In this document: in pieces, positions 1 to 11,500 of the stretch
Numbering within the stretch: position 1 is the first letter of the stretch
How the letters are laid out: the number at the start of each line of letters is the position of its first letter
Source of the DNA: an uncultured Flavobacteriales bacterium
GTDB taxonomy: Bacteria > Bacteroidota > Bacteroidia > Flavobacteriales > BACL11
Direction of reading: 5' to 3'
Length of the DNA stretch: 64,000 nt
NCBI GenBank assembly: GCA_949372805.1
Contig: CASIBH010000004.1
Location: 22,036 to 86,035, forward strand
Position numbers and translations under genes: made by a program
The notes under the pieces: generated by a model
Database searches by the model: none
Seen by the model: the letters and a program-made list of their open reading frames with translations, nothing else
Told to the model about the DNA's origin: nothing

Positions 1-150
1 TTTATTTACTCTTTCATCTGTGCACTGAGCAGATAATAATACTGCTATTAAAAGTGTGTATGGATCTTTGTGATCAAGTGGTATTGGAGTTGTTGGATAT
101 AAGTCTTCTAATGATTTAATGACAAAATTTACTTTATCTTTTTTATTCAT
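1..150 (-). CDS. nth: Endonuclease III, N-terminal part (cut by window edge)
   Basis: Base-excision repair DNA glycosylase/AP lyase, acting on oxidised pyrimidines. Only the first 50 codons lie in the window; the gene runs off the left edge. Reading leftwards from the ATG at 150-148 gives a frame open to the edge that contains LLIAVLLSAQCTDERVNK, matching the conserved early helix of Nth (E. coli has LLIAVLLSAQATD). The catalytic Lys/Asp and the iron-sulphur cluster cysteines would be outside. Its start overlaps the end of the upstream lipoprotein gene by 8 bases, so the two are probably co-transcribed. Confidence 0.85.
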   Translation of the reverse strand, partial: MNKKDKVNFVIKSLEDLYPTTPIPLDHKDPYTLLIAVLLSAQCTDERVNK

Positions 151-859
151 ACTTTATGCCATTAAAGTTTTTTTTAGCAAAATCATGAATAATATTTATT
201 TTACTAGAAAGTGACATTATTCCCGGGTTAATTCCTAATTCTCCTTGAGGAACTTCCATGTCTAATTTAGTATAATAATCTTGCCATATTTGCATAATTT
301 CATTGTTATTATCACAGAAATTCATTGGAGCTAATTCAAAAATATCTTCTTTTTTAAAAGCTTCAAAGATTAATTCAGAACAATAATATTTTTCATTATT
401 TAATAGAAATTCATTGTCATATTCAATTCCAATCTTGTCGTTTAAGAATCTTACAGCATCTTTTATTAAATATCTATATTCTGCTTTTAATCTTCCAACC
501 ATTACTTTTGAGTTATCCATACTATCTAGGGAATTATTTAAAAAACTATCTAATCTAGTAGTTGTAACTCCTCCTGGAATTGCCTCTAACACCCTATATT
601 CCTCTTGGATCTTATAAAAGTTTTTTTCCTCAAATTTGCTGTCTACATTTTGCAGAATTGGGTTGCCTCCTTTAGTAATAATACCTATGTGAGAAAATTT
701 TTGATCTTTATACCCTGGCGTAACTGATTCTATAGCTTCACATAAGGGAGATGAATCTAAGTCTTGAAATAAAAAATCTCCAACTTGAAGTTGAAATTTT
801 TTTTCTTTAGATTCACTACAGCTACAAAATATAATTAATATTAAAATAAAATATTTCAT
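143..859 (-). CDS. Lipoprotein, YiiX-like permuted papain-fold (NlpC/P60-type) hydrolase
   Basis: Predicted cell-envelope lipoprotein of 238 residues. The N-terminus is a short hydrophobic signal ending FCSCS, so Cys12 or Cys14 would be lipidated. The rest resembles the YiiX/YebB group of circularly permuted papain-like cysteine hydrolases: an early 'GDFLFQD' strand, a His in 'FSHIGI' near residue 57, and a Cys in 'YYCSELIFEAF' near residue 160, in the order expected for the permuted catalytic pair. Family members are thought to cleave amide or ester bonds, but the substrate is unknown. It lies after the atpDC terminator and overlaps nth by 8 bases. The family call is by motif only and the function is inferred. 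Confidence 0.7.
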   Translation of the reverse strand: MKYFILILIIFCSCSESKEKKFQLQVGDFLFQDLDSSPLCEAIESVTPGYKDQKFSHIGIITKGGNPILQNVDSKFEEKNFYKIQEEYRVLEAIPGGVTTTRLDSFLNNSLDSMDNSKVMVGRLKAEYRYLIKDAVRFLNDKIGIEYDNEFLLNNEKYYCSELIFEAFKKEDIFELAPMNFCDNNNEIMQIWQDYYTKLDMEVPQGELGINPGIMSLSSKINIIHDFAKKNFNGIKYE

Positions 860-872
860 TATCCAAAATTAA

Positions 873-899
873 AAAAGAGGATTTATAAAATCCTCTTTT
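873..899 (-). terminator. Rho-independent terminator after atpDC
   Basis: A perfect inverted repeat with 12-base arms (AAAAGAGGATTT / AAATCCTCTTTT) around a 3-base loop, followed on the minus strand by a T run. It lies between the atpC stop and the next gene and so would end the atpD-atpC transcript. Confidence 0.8.
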
Positions 900-926
900 G
901 ATTATTTAAAATTAACTTATCTGTAA

Positions 927-1163
927 TTATTCAGCGAGAACAATAATATTATTTTTTTGCATTTCAATTACACCACCATTTATTTCAAAAGTTTGTTTGT
1001 TGTGATCAGTTTGAACTAAGTAAATTTTACCTGGACTTAGAGTAGAAATAATTGGAGCATGATTATTTAGTATTTCAAACTGCCCATTTGTTCCAGGTAG
1101 TTTAACTGACTTTATCTCTCCAGAAAATAGTTTTTTCTCAGGTGTTAGTATATCAATTTGCAT
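927..1163 (-). CDS. atpC: F1Fo ATP synthase epsilon subunit
   Basis: Epsilon subunit of F1, part of the rotor stalk that couples proton flow to ATP synthesis at the inner membrane. At 78 residues it contains only the N-terminal beta-sandwich (motifs 'PGTNGQFEILNNHAPII' and 'INGGVIEMQ'). The C-terminal helical hairpin that inhibits ATP hydrolysis in longer homologues is absent, which is usual in Bacteroidota. It starts 5 bases after atpD ends, so the two form an operon, and a strong hairpin follows. The other ATP synthase genes are not in the window, consistent with the split atp loci of this phylum. Confidence 0.93.
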   Translation of the reverse strand: MQIDILTPEKKLFSGEIKSVKLPGTNGQFEILNNHAPIISTLSPGKIYLVQTDHNKQTFEINGGVIEMQKNNIIVLAE

Positions 1164-1168
1164 AATAA

Positions 1169-2710
<1,542 letters not shown>

Positions 2711-2723
2711 TTAAAATCGCCTA

Positions 2724-2731
2724 CAAATCTA
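2724..2731 (-). promoter_or_regulatory. Putative -7 box for atpDC
   Basis: Minus-strand TAGATTTG, matching the Bacteroidota sigma-A -7 consensus TAnnTTTG, 44-51 bases upstream of the atpD start in the atpD/ribF divergent spacer. No clear -33 TTG was found at the usual distance, so this is a pattern match only. Confidence 0.5.
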
Positions 2732-2823
2732 CTATTTTTAATTTGTTTCATTATTACTTTAAGCCAAATAAATTTATTGTTAATTTTGAACACTTTATAA
2801 ACAATATTTAAAATATACATTAA

Positions 2824-3732
2824 TTGAAAATATATAATTCTCTTGAAGAGTTTAAACCTGACTTTAATACTATTGTAACTATTGGCACTTTTGATGGTGT
2901 GCATATTGGACATAAGTATATTATTAATCATTTAAATAATATTGCTAAAAATGAGGGAGGAGAGAGTGTTTTACTGACATTTCACCCTCATCCACGACAT
3001 GTCTTATATCCGGAAAATCAGGATTTAAAACTAATTGATACCTTAGAAGAAAAAAAAGAAAAGCTTGCTGCTGCTGGTCTTCAAAACTTAATTATTCATC
3101 CATTTACTTCCATTTTTGCCAAAACAAAATCTATAAACTTTGTCCGTGATATTTTAGTAAATAAAATGAGTCTTCATTATTTAGTGGTTGGTCATGATCA
3201 TCATTTTGGTAAAAACAGAGAGGGAACCTTTAAGGATTTAAATAGTTTGTCAAAAACATATGATTTTACCGTTGATCAAATTCCTGCACAGGCTAAAGAT
3301 GAAATTGCAGTTAGTTCAACCAAAATTAGAAATCTTATAGCTTTAGGTGATATTGATAAATCCAACAATTATTTAGGATTAGAATTTGGGTTATCTGGAA
3401 CTGTTGTGCATGGTGATAAACTTGGTAGAACAATAAATTATCCAACGGCAAATTTAGCAATTGAAAAAAATAAAATTGTTCCTAAAACAGGAGTATATTT
3501 AGTAAAAGTTATTTTTAATTCTCAGGAATTATTTGGCATGTTAAATATTGGAGTACAAAACAAAAAAATAGAAGTGCATATTTTTGATTTTTCTCAAAAT
3601 ATTTATGGTGAAAAACTTAAAATTAATTTCGTTAAAAGAATGCGAGACGAACAACAGTTTATCGACGCTAATGCTCTTAAAGCTCAGCTGAAAATAGATG
3701 AGGAAAATTGTCGGAAAAATGTTTTAAGCTAA
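2824..3732 (+). CDS. ribF: Bifunctional riboflavin kinase / FAD synthetase
   Basis: Makes FMN from riboflavin and then FAD, in the cytoplasm. The N-terminal FAD synthetase half has the nucleotidyltransferase signature TIGTFDGVHIGHK near residues 20-32 and 'VVGHDHHFGKNREG'. The C-terminal riboflavin kinase half has 'GDKLGRTINYPTANL', 'PKTGVYLVKV' and 'MLNIGVQ'. The length of 302 residues is normal. The best start is the TTG at 2824 (protein KIYNSLEEF after the initiator), where family members typically begin; no ATG lies nearby in frame. It is divergent from atpD and convergent with the response-regulator gene. Confidence 0.95.
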   Translation: MKIYNSLEEFKPDFNTIVTIGTFDGVHIGHKYIINHLNNIAKNEGGESVLLTFHPHPRHVLYPENQDLKLIDTLEEKKEKLAAAGLQNLIIHPFTSIFAKTKSINFVRDILVNKMSLHYLVVGHDHHFGKNREGTFKDLNSLSKTYDFTVDQIPAQAKDEIAVSSTKIRNLIALGDIDKSNNYLGLEFGLSGTVVHGDKLGRTINYPTANLAIEKNKIVPKTGVYLVKVIFNSQELFGMLNIGVQNKKIEVHIFDFSQNIYGEKLKINFVKRMRDEQQFIDANALKAQLKIDEENCRKNVLS

Positions 3733-3749
3733 TTAGATAATAATTTACA

Positions 3750-4361
3750 TTATACCAAATTATATTTTAAAGCAACTTTAGCAATCCCTATACTATTTTT
3801 AACATCTAATTTTAGATTTATATTTTTTCTATGCGTCTCAACTGTTCTCTTGCTGATATTTAAGATATCAGCAATCTCTTTATTAGATCTTTCATTTAAT
3901 AATTCTGAAAGTACATCTCTTTCTCTAGAAGTTAATTTATATTTAATTGTAAATTCATCATTAATTGTAGATTCCTTTTGTGTTTTGTGAAAATGTTTTT
4001 TATTATTAAAGCAATTTTTTATTGCTTTAGATATTTCTTCTTTTGTGGCTGTTTTAGTTAGGTAAATATTAGCCCCTGATTTTATTGCTTGTTGTTTTAT
4101 TCTAGAATCATCATACATTGACATTGCAATAGTTTTAATTTTTATGTGTCTTAATTTTATTTCTTCACAAATTTTGAAACCATTAAATCCTGGCATATTA
4201 ATATCAGTAAAAACAATATCAACATCATTTACTTTTTTCAGATATTCAAGTGCTATTTTAGGTTCTTGAAATACTCTTACAACTTCTAAATCTATACTTG
4301 ATAAAAGTGATGCCAGCCCTTCACCAAATATTTTATGATCATCAATTATTATTATCCTCAT
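3750..4361 (-). CDS. LuxR/NarL-type response regulator
   Basis: Two-domain response regulator of 203 residues. The receiver domain has the acidic pair in 'IIDDHKIF' (residues 7-8), the phospho-acceptor Asp53 in 'FTDINMPG' and Lys103 in 'LTKTA'. A LuxR-type helix-turn-helix follows: 'LTSRERDVLSELL' then 'NKEIADILNISKRTVETHRKNI'. It overlaps the upstream sensor kinase gene by 4 bases, a strong sign of translational coupling and of a cognate pair. Target genes cannot be told from the sequence. The NarL-like architecture is certain; the signal is unknown. Confidence 0.93.
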   Translation of the reverse strand: MRIIIIDDHKIFGEGLASLLSSIDLEVVRVFQEPKIALEYLKKVNDVDIVFTDINMPGFNGFKICEEIKLRHIKIKTIAMSMYDDSRIKQQAIKSGANIYLTKTATKEEISKAIKNCFNNKKHFHKTQKESTINDEFTIKYKLTSRERDVLSELLNERSNKEIADILNISKRTVETHRKNINLKLDVKNSIGIAKVALKYNLV

Positions 4362-6115
4362 TTTTTATTTTTAAACATTAAATTTATTGTTATTGTAGTT
4401 CCAAAACCTATTTTGGAATCAATTAAAACTTCTCCATTAAAAATCTCAGCTCTGTTTTTTATATTTCTCAAGCCATTTCCTTTAATAAATTTGTTGGTAT
4501 TAAAACCACTGCCATTGTCTGAAATAATTAAATTTAAAAATTCTAAGTGTTGTGTAATACTAATATTAATTTTCTCTGCATTGGCGTGTTTAATAATATT
4601 GGTGAAAACTTCTTTTAAGATTCTAATAACATTATTTGATAATTGTGCGTCAAAATTTTCATTTAAATCATTTTTTGGAAAGGGATTTAATTCGATTTTT
4701 TTTGAGCCAGCAAAGGTTTCTTGACACAGTTTTTCGATTTTTTCTAAGAGACTTTCTTTAATGTGGGGATTAACTGAAAGGTTTGAGGATATTTCTCTTA
4801 CCTGATTATAGATTTCTTCTAAATTCTTGATTTCTTTGTTTAATGAGCTATAATAATTTGGGTCATTTAACTGTGATAGTCTCATCTTAAGAGCTGCTAA
4901 AGACCCACCAATATTGTCATGGAGCTCCTCGCCAATTTTTTGTTTAATTTTTTCTTCTTGCGCGGCTATGTTTTCTAAAGCTTTTGTTTTGTTAAGTCTT
5001 TTTTTCTCTAAAAAATAATTTTTTGATTTATTGATATAGAAATATACTAATAAAACCATTATAAATAATAATATTGAAATTTTGTAGCTAATATTTTTAG
5101 ATTCTTTAAGTTTTATTTGGGTTTCTTTTAGCTTTAAATTTGTTTTTTGGAATTCATTATCAGATAAAAGTTTTTTTCTGCTAACTTGATTTATAGAGTC
5201 AATTTTTTTGTTTGTTAAAAAGGCATTTTTATAATCTTTTTTTAATTCATATATTTCAGATGCTTGATTTAATACGCTCTTGAAATTTGCTTTCTTATTT
5301 GTTTGAGTTATTATTTTAAGTGCTGAATTATTATATAAAATAGCTGAATCTAAATTATCTCTTAAAAAAAATAATTTTGCTAAATTAAATCTACTTTCAA
5401 TTTTTAGTTCTGGGTTTTTAATTTTTTTAGAGATGTTAACTATATCTTTAAATATCTTTAGGCTTTTATTAGCATCTGAAGATAATAGTAAGATTGCTTT
5501 TGATCTTAACCCTTTCATTATATGAAGGGTGTCATTAATTGCATAACTATAAAACAATGAAGAGTCTATTAATTGTAAGGATTTAGAGAAATTTGAATCT
5601 AGCCTGCTTATTATGCTTGAAAAAGATAATCTTTTAGCTACAAGGGCAGTATCTTTCTGAGATAATATTGTGTCTTTTTGAAATTTTAAATATTTAAGAG
5701 ATTCATTTAAAACTTCCTCACATGATAAGTAATCTTTTAATTTAAAAAGCGTATTTATTTTCCAGGAATAAACAGAATTGATTAAATCAATATTGTTTAT
5801 TATTTTGGCTTTATTAAGGGATTTATTGAGATTTAATACAGCACTTTTAAAATTACCGTTATTAAATTGGAAGATTCCTAAATTTAAATGGTGTTGTGAT
5901 ATACCAAAATTATAATTTACTCTTTCAATAAGTCTATCAGTTGTTTTTATCGACATCAAGAATGAAGCCTCATCATTTATTCTTGCAAGTTTATTGTTAA
6001 TTTTATTTATTGAATCTATTTTGCTTTTAAAGTCAATTTTTTTTGGTCTTTGTGCTGATAGAGTTAATGAGGTGAAAAGAATACAAATTAGTAAAAATAT
6101 ATTCGCAGTTTTCAT
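4358..6115 (-). CDS. TPR-containing membrane sensor histidine kinase
   Basis: Sensor kinase of 585 residues, partner of the overlapping response regulator. In order: signal peptide (1-21, ending 'LSAQ'); about 320 periplasmic residues of helical repeats that look like TPRs (for example 'LGIFQFNNGNFKSAVLNLN'); a coiled stretch; one membrane span (about 344-361); a HisKA_3-type dimerisation helix with 'GEELHDNIGGSLAALK', His399 being the phosphorylated residue; and a HATPase domain with 'VFTNIIKHANA' (N box) and 'DNGSGFN' (G box). This is a common Bacteroidota architecture. Its ATG shares one base with the stop of the uvrD tail (TAATG), so it may belong to the same transcript. The signal is unknown. 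Confidence 0.9.
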   Translation of the reverse strand: MKTANIFLLICILFTSLTLSAQRPKKIDFKSKIDSINKINNKLARINDEASFLMSIKTTDRLIERVNYNFGISQHHLNLGIFQFNNGNFKSAVLNLNKSLNKAKIINNIDLINSVYSWKINTLFKLKDYLSCEEVLNESLKYLKFQKDTILSQKDTALVAKRLSFSSIISRLDSNFSKSLQLIDSSLFYSYAINDTLHIMKGLRSKAILLLSSDANKSLKIFKDIVNISKKIKNPELKIESRFNLAKLFFLRDNLDSAILYNNSALKIITQTNKKANFKSVLNQASEIYELKKDYKNAFLTNKKIDSINQVSRKKLLSDNEFQKTNLKLKETQIKLKESKNISYKISILLFIMVLLVYFYINKSKNYFLEKKRLNKTKALENIAAQEEKIKQKIGEELHDNIGGSLAALKMRLSQLNDPNYYSSLNKEIKNLEEIYNQVREISSNLSVNPHIKESLLEKIEKLCQETFAGSKKIELNPFPKNDLNENFDAQLSNNVIRILKEVFTNIIKHANAEKINISITQHLEFLNLIISDNGSGFNTNKFIKGNGLRNIKNRAEIFNGEVLIDSKIGFGTTITINLMFKNKK

Positions 6116-8374
6116 TATATTATTTCAAGTTTTGCAAACTTTAATAAGAGCTGTTTTTGACCAAATTTTTCAAAAAATATAGTTGCTTTTTTATTCGCAT
6201 CTTCACCACTAATCTCAATTATTTTTCCATTACCAAATTTTGAATGTAAAACATTCATGCCGTTTTGTATTTTATTAATGTCACTTGAATTAACTCCTGT
6301 CAGAACTAGTATTTACTTTTTTTAAATTACTTGGAATATTTGGCTTTAGATTTTTTTTCTCAAATCTGTTTTTTATTCCTTGTTTTTTCTGTTTAAAGAA
6401 TTTTTCTTTTTTCTTGGCATGAATTTCTGTTTTCTCAAGGTATTTGCTATCAAGTTCGCTTAAAAACCTACTTGGTTCGCAATCAATAAATTGTCCCCAT
6501 TTAAATCTATTTGTTGCAAATGAGAGGAAAAGTCTTTTTTCTGCTCTTGTAATGGCTACATAAAATAGTCTTCTTTCTTCCTCTAAATTTTCTTGGCTAT
6601 CTCCTGACATCATAGATGGAAATAGATTTTGCTCTAAACCAACAATAAAGACATATGGGAATTCAAGCCCTTTTGCTGCATGAACAGTCATGAGTGTTAC
6701 TTTATTCAAGTCTTCTTCTTTTTCATTATCTTGATTAGTAAGAAGTGCAACATCAGTCATATATTCAGTAAGAGAATTTTTTTCAGTATTCTCACAGAAG
6801 TCTTTTATACCATTTAAAAGTTCTTGAATGTTTTCAAACCTGCTAACACCCTCTGGGCTCTTATCATTATACAAGTCGTTAAATATACCAGAAGATTTTG
6901 CAATATGTTCTACTAAGAAATAGGCGTCTTTTGTTTCAAGTTGAGCTTGATAGTTTTGAATTAATAGAGCAAATTGCTCTAATTTTTGTGCTGTTCCTTT
7001 GTTAATGTTATGATCAAAATTTTTGAGATTATTAATTATATTCCAAATGCTAGTATTTTTGTTATTTGCATAGACAACTAATTTTTGCAGGGTAGTGTTT
7101 CCTATTCCTCTTCCAGGATAATTGATGACTCTTTTTAGAGCTTCTTCATCATTTGGGTTAACTGTTAGGCGGCAGTAGGCTAGAATATCTTTAATCTCCT
7201 TTCTTTGATAAAAAGAAAGTCCACCATAAATTTTATATGGAATATTTTGTTTTCTAAGGGATTCTTCTAAAGCTCTTGATTGTGCATTAGTTCTGTAAAG
7301 GATCGCAAAATCTTTTGGCTGAGCATACTCTTGCATTTTTATTTCAAAAATTGTATTGGCTACAAGCCTTCCTTCATCATTATCTGACCCGCATTTACAA
7401 ATTATAATTTTCTCCCCTTCTTCATTATCTGTCCAGACCTCTTTGGGGATTTGATTTTCATTATGCTGAATAAGGCTATTTGCTGTTTCAACAATTGTAG
7501 TTGTTGACCTGTAGTTTTGCTCTAATTTATAGCTTTTAAAGTCAGGGTAGTCAGCCTTGAAATTAAGGATGTTTTGGATTTTTGCGCCTCTAAAAGAGTA
7601 AATACTTTGTGCATCATCACCAACTACACAAATATTTTCATTTAGTGCGGCTAGTTTTTTAATAATCAAGTATTGAACGTGATTTGTATCTTGGTATTCA
7701 TCAATTAAAATATATCTAAACTTACTTTGATATTTAAGAAGAATATCTGGATAATTATCAAGTAATTTATAGGTGTTTAGGAGTAAGTCATCAAAATCCA
7801 TAGCGCTTGCCTGAAGACATCTTTTCGTATACAATGTGTAGATTCTGTGAAAATCTGGTCTTTTAGCAATCTTGTCAGTTTGAACTAACTCATTGTGATT
7901 ATTATATTTATCGTGAGTTATGAAATTATTTTTCAATGCTGAAATTCTATTTGCAATCATTGAAAACTTATAAATATCTTTATCTAAATTAAGCTCTTTT
8001 ATGATCGATCTGATTAGACTTTTAGCATCATCTGAATCATAAATTGTAAAATTAGTTGGGTAGTTTAATCTTTGTGCTTCAATTCTAAGTATTCTAGAAA
8101 AAACAGAGTGAAAAGTCCCCATCCATAGGTCTCTTGAAATATTGTTGCTTACAATGGAGTCAATTCTATTTCGCATCTCCTTTGAAGCTTTATTTGTAAA
8201 TGTAAGAGCAAGGATGTTGAAAGGGCTTATTTTGTTTTCTAAAAGGTGAATAATTCGGTAGGTGAGGACTCTTGTTTTTCCAGATCCAGCTCCAGCTATG
8301 ACCATTAGCGGTCCGTCTATATGTTCAACAGCTTTTCGCTGCTCACTATTTAGTTTTTCTAGTTGGTTTTGCAT
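6115..8374 (-). CDS. UvrD/PcrA-family DNA helicase, frame broken near the 3' end
   Basis: Superfamily 1A 3'-5' DNA helicase acting in repair and replication. The long frame (8374-6290, 694 codons) has Walker A 'AGAGSGKT', 'ALTFTNKASKEM', 'LIDEYQDTN' (motif II), 'GDDAQSIYSFRGA', 'LEQNYRSTTTI', 'MTVHAAKGLEFPYVF' and 'YVAITRAEKRLFLSFA'. It then stops early. In another frame, 6300-6115 encodes the conserved C-terminal Tudor-like tail ('GMNVLHSKFGNGKI' ... 'LLLKFAKLEII'), ending just at the next gene. One extra base in about 6297-6312 (context ACTAGTT) would explain this; removing it gives 753 codons. This is either a sequence error or a recent mutation that removes the RNA-polymerase-binding tail. 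Confidence 0.92.
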
Positions 8375-8392
8375 TTATTTTTTATCAATATA

Positions 8393-8400
8393 CAAATCTA
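8393..8400 (-). promoter_or_regulatory. Putative -7 box for uvrD
   Basis: Minus-strand TAGATTTG (TAnnTTTG consensus), 19-26 bases upstream of the uvrD ATG, which implies a short leader. Identical in sequence to the box before atpD. Confidence 0.5.
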
Positions 8401-8527
8401 TTATTTTTGTCATGTAAAATATCTAATTCTAAAAAGTTTTTGTGAAAGGTCATAAAATCAGCTTTATTAACATTCAATTCTACATAAGATTTAAGAAATA
8501 CTTAGTCTAATAGATACTAATATTTTG

Positions 8528-8535
8528 TAAATTTG
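8528..8535 (+). promoter_or_regulatory. Putative -7 box for the first adhesin gene
   Basis: Plus-strand TAAATTTG, matching TAnnTTTG, 18-25 bases before the ATG at 8553. The implied leader is very short. No good -33 element was seen. Confidence 0.4.
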
Positions 8536-8552
8536 GGAAAAATTTTTTATTT

Positions 8553-11500
8553 ATGAAGAAATTATTGATTCTACTAGTAGCGCTTTGTAGTGTTTTTCAA
8601 ATGCAGGCAACTCACTTGATGGGTGGTGAAATTACATGGGAGTGCATTAAGGTTGGTCCTGATGCTGGAAAGTATATTTTTAAGCTGAAATTATATAGAG
8701 ATTGTGATGGCACTTCTCTAAGTACTTTTGCTCAAACAATTTATGTTTGGGATCACCCTACAGTTACATCTATGTCACTTGACTTTATTTCAAATACAGA
8801 TATTTCGCCTGATTGTGATGTTACTAATAGTGGAAATGCTCAACTAGATTGCTCAACCAATCCTGTTGGAGCAGTTGAAGAATATCTTTATGAATCTCAA
8901 CCTGTTAGTTTGCCAGGCTCTCCGCCAACAACTGGATGGCATTTTACATGGGATTCATGTTGTAGAAATGGTGCAATAACAAATTTAGTTTTATCTAGCA
9001 CAACATCACCTTCTGAAGGTTTTACACTTAGAGCATCGATGTTCCCGTATGTTGATCCTTTAGGTAATCTTATTCCTGCTGAACCATGTTTTGATTCTTC
9101 TCCAATATTTAATGAAAGTCCAAAAACAATTATTTGTACTGGTTACCCTTTTTCCTACTCACATAATGCATCTGACAATGAACTTGATTCAATTTCTTAC
9201 TCATGGGATGAGCCTTTAGATGATTTTGTAGGTAATTTTGATCCTGCTGCAGGAAATCCTGCTTCCTTACCTTGGGTAGCTCCTTATGCTTTTAATAATC
9301 CTTTACCTGGTAATGTCTCACTTAATTCTCAAACTGGAGAAATTTCATATAATTCAAATATTTCAGGAAATTTTGTAACTGTTGTAAGAATAGATGCTTA
9401 TAAGTGTGGGCAAATAGTTGCTTCAATTTACAGAGAGATTCAAGCGGTACTTTTGGCATGTCCATCTTTGTCAGGAAACACACCAAATACACCTCCATCA
9501 ATTGATGCTCCTTTTATAGACCCAATTACTGGCTTGCCTTCATTTAGTACTTCAGTTCCAGCAGGAAGTTTAGTAAGTTTTAATATTACTGGAGTAGATT
9601 CTTTAGATATATACCCAAATGGTGCATCTCAAGAGATTACACTTGAAATAACTGGAGGTCAAATGTCTGGTGATTTTGTAAATATATTTGATTGCGCTGA
9701 ACCTCCTTGTGCTATTTTTAATAACGGCTCGGGTGTAGTGCCTCCTTTTTCTAGTCCTTCGTTTGTAAGCGGATATTTTGAATGGCTTACTGATTGTAAT
9801 CATATTGCTAGTGATGCGGGTTGTGGAACAATTTCAAATCTGTACACATTTGCCATTAAAGCTTATGATGATTTTTGTCCTGCTCCAGCAATTACTTTAG
9901 CAACAATTTCTATTGAAGTAACTGCAGCTCAAGGACTGTCAGAGCCTGATCTTCAGTGTGCATTTTTAAATGGGGCAGGTGATCTTACCCTTGATTGGAA
10001 TTATAGTTTTGGTGGTGATGCATCAACTATTTATCATATCTATGGATCTGATAATATTGGTGGGCCATATTCATTGCTTGAAGATGTTAATTATTCAAAT
10101 CCTAACAATCTTTTATTTCAGACTCATACTATTGATTCTATTAACTTACCAGCGGGTTATCAATTCTTTTATTTAACACAAGAATCTGCTTGTGCAAGTT
10201 CTTCAGTAGAATCTGATACAATTACTCCTATTGAATTTCAAATTTCTCATTCTGATGTTAATTGCTGGGATGATACAGATGGTCGTATAACTGTTGAGGT
10301 TTTAAGTACGATGTTAGCTCCTTTTAGTTATTATCTAAATGGAGTTTTAAATCCAAATCCTATTCCTTATGATACTGTTTTTTCTGATTTAACTGCAGGA
10401 AATTATGTTGTTACAGTTAGTGATAATGGAAGTTGTCAGATTGATCAAACTGTTAATATTACTGCTCCAGGTTCACCACTTCAATCACTTGTTAGCGATA
10501 CAATGAATAACTGTTACGGCAGCAATGATGGTATTGCTATAGGTTCTGGCGCTGGAGGAACTCCTCCTTATTCTTATGAGTGGTTTAACCAAAACTTTGT
10601 CAGCTTTAGTACTAATGATACGGCCTTTAATTTAAGTGCTGGTAGTTATTATTTAGAGGTTAGTGATGCAAATGGATGTGATACTTTCTCTACTGTCCAG
10701 GTTATTGCTCCTCAAACAGCACTTAGTGGATCTCCTCAAGTATTTGGTATTGCTTGTCGAGGTGATAGTACCGGTATGATAATTGGTGATGCCAATGGTA
10801 GCTGGGCTCCATATCAGTATTACTGGATTTCTAGTGCTGGAGATACTCTTCAGTCCACTTCATATACAACAACAAGAGATACTTTAAAAGATTTAAGTTC
10901 TGGCGTTTATACTCTTCATGTTTATGATGCTCAATCTTGTTTTGTGAGCTATAGTTTAAATGTTGGAGAACCAATGACTATGCTTAGTATTGATAGTATT
11001 TTAGTTGTAGAAAATATTGCTTGTTTTGGTGATAGTGTTGGTAAGGCTCGATTATTTGCTAGCGGAGGGATGCCAAACTATAGCTATATGTGGGATAATG
11101 GAGAAACAGGATTGGTAGCACAAAATTTATCTGCGGGATATCGTCATCTTACGCTTACTGATGATTGGGGCTGTGAGGTTGTTGATAGTGTTTATATTTC
11201 AGAGAATCCAGAGATACAATCTACTATTAGCGTTGTTCAGACAGTTAGCTGTTATGGGCAGTCTGATGGTATTGCAAGTATTAGTTCTGTTGGAGGTATT
11301 CCAACATACACTTACTTTTGGAGTAATGGTCATACAGGTCTTAGCATGCCAGATACTTCTTCAGGTCTTGTTGAAGGGAGTTATTATGTAACTACAAGAG
11401 ATGTAATAGGCTGTGAGGTTGTTGATAGTGTTTATGTGTCAGAGCCAGAGCCACTTTCTATGATAGCAAATGAGCTAGTATGGATCTCATGCTTTGGAGC

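Noticed and set aside
11161-11391. Small open frames inside the adhesin genes (also 23181-23411, 9603-9803, 18219-18416)
   Set aside because: They are out-of-frame shadows of the giant genes; the identical pair at 11161 and 23181 exists only because the DNA is duplicated.
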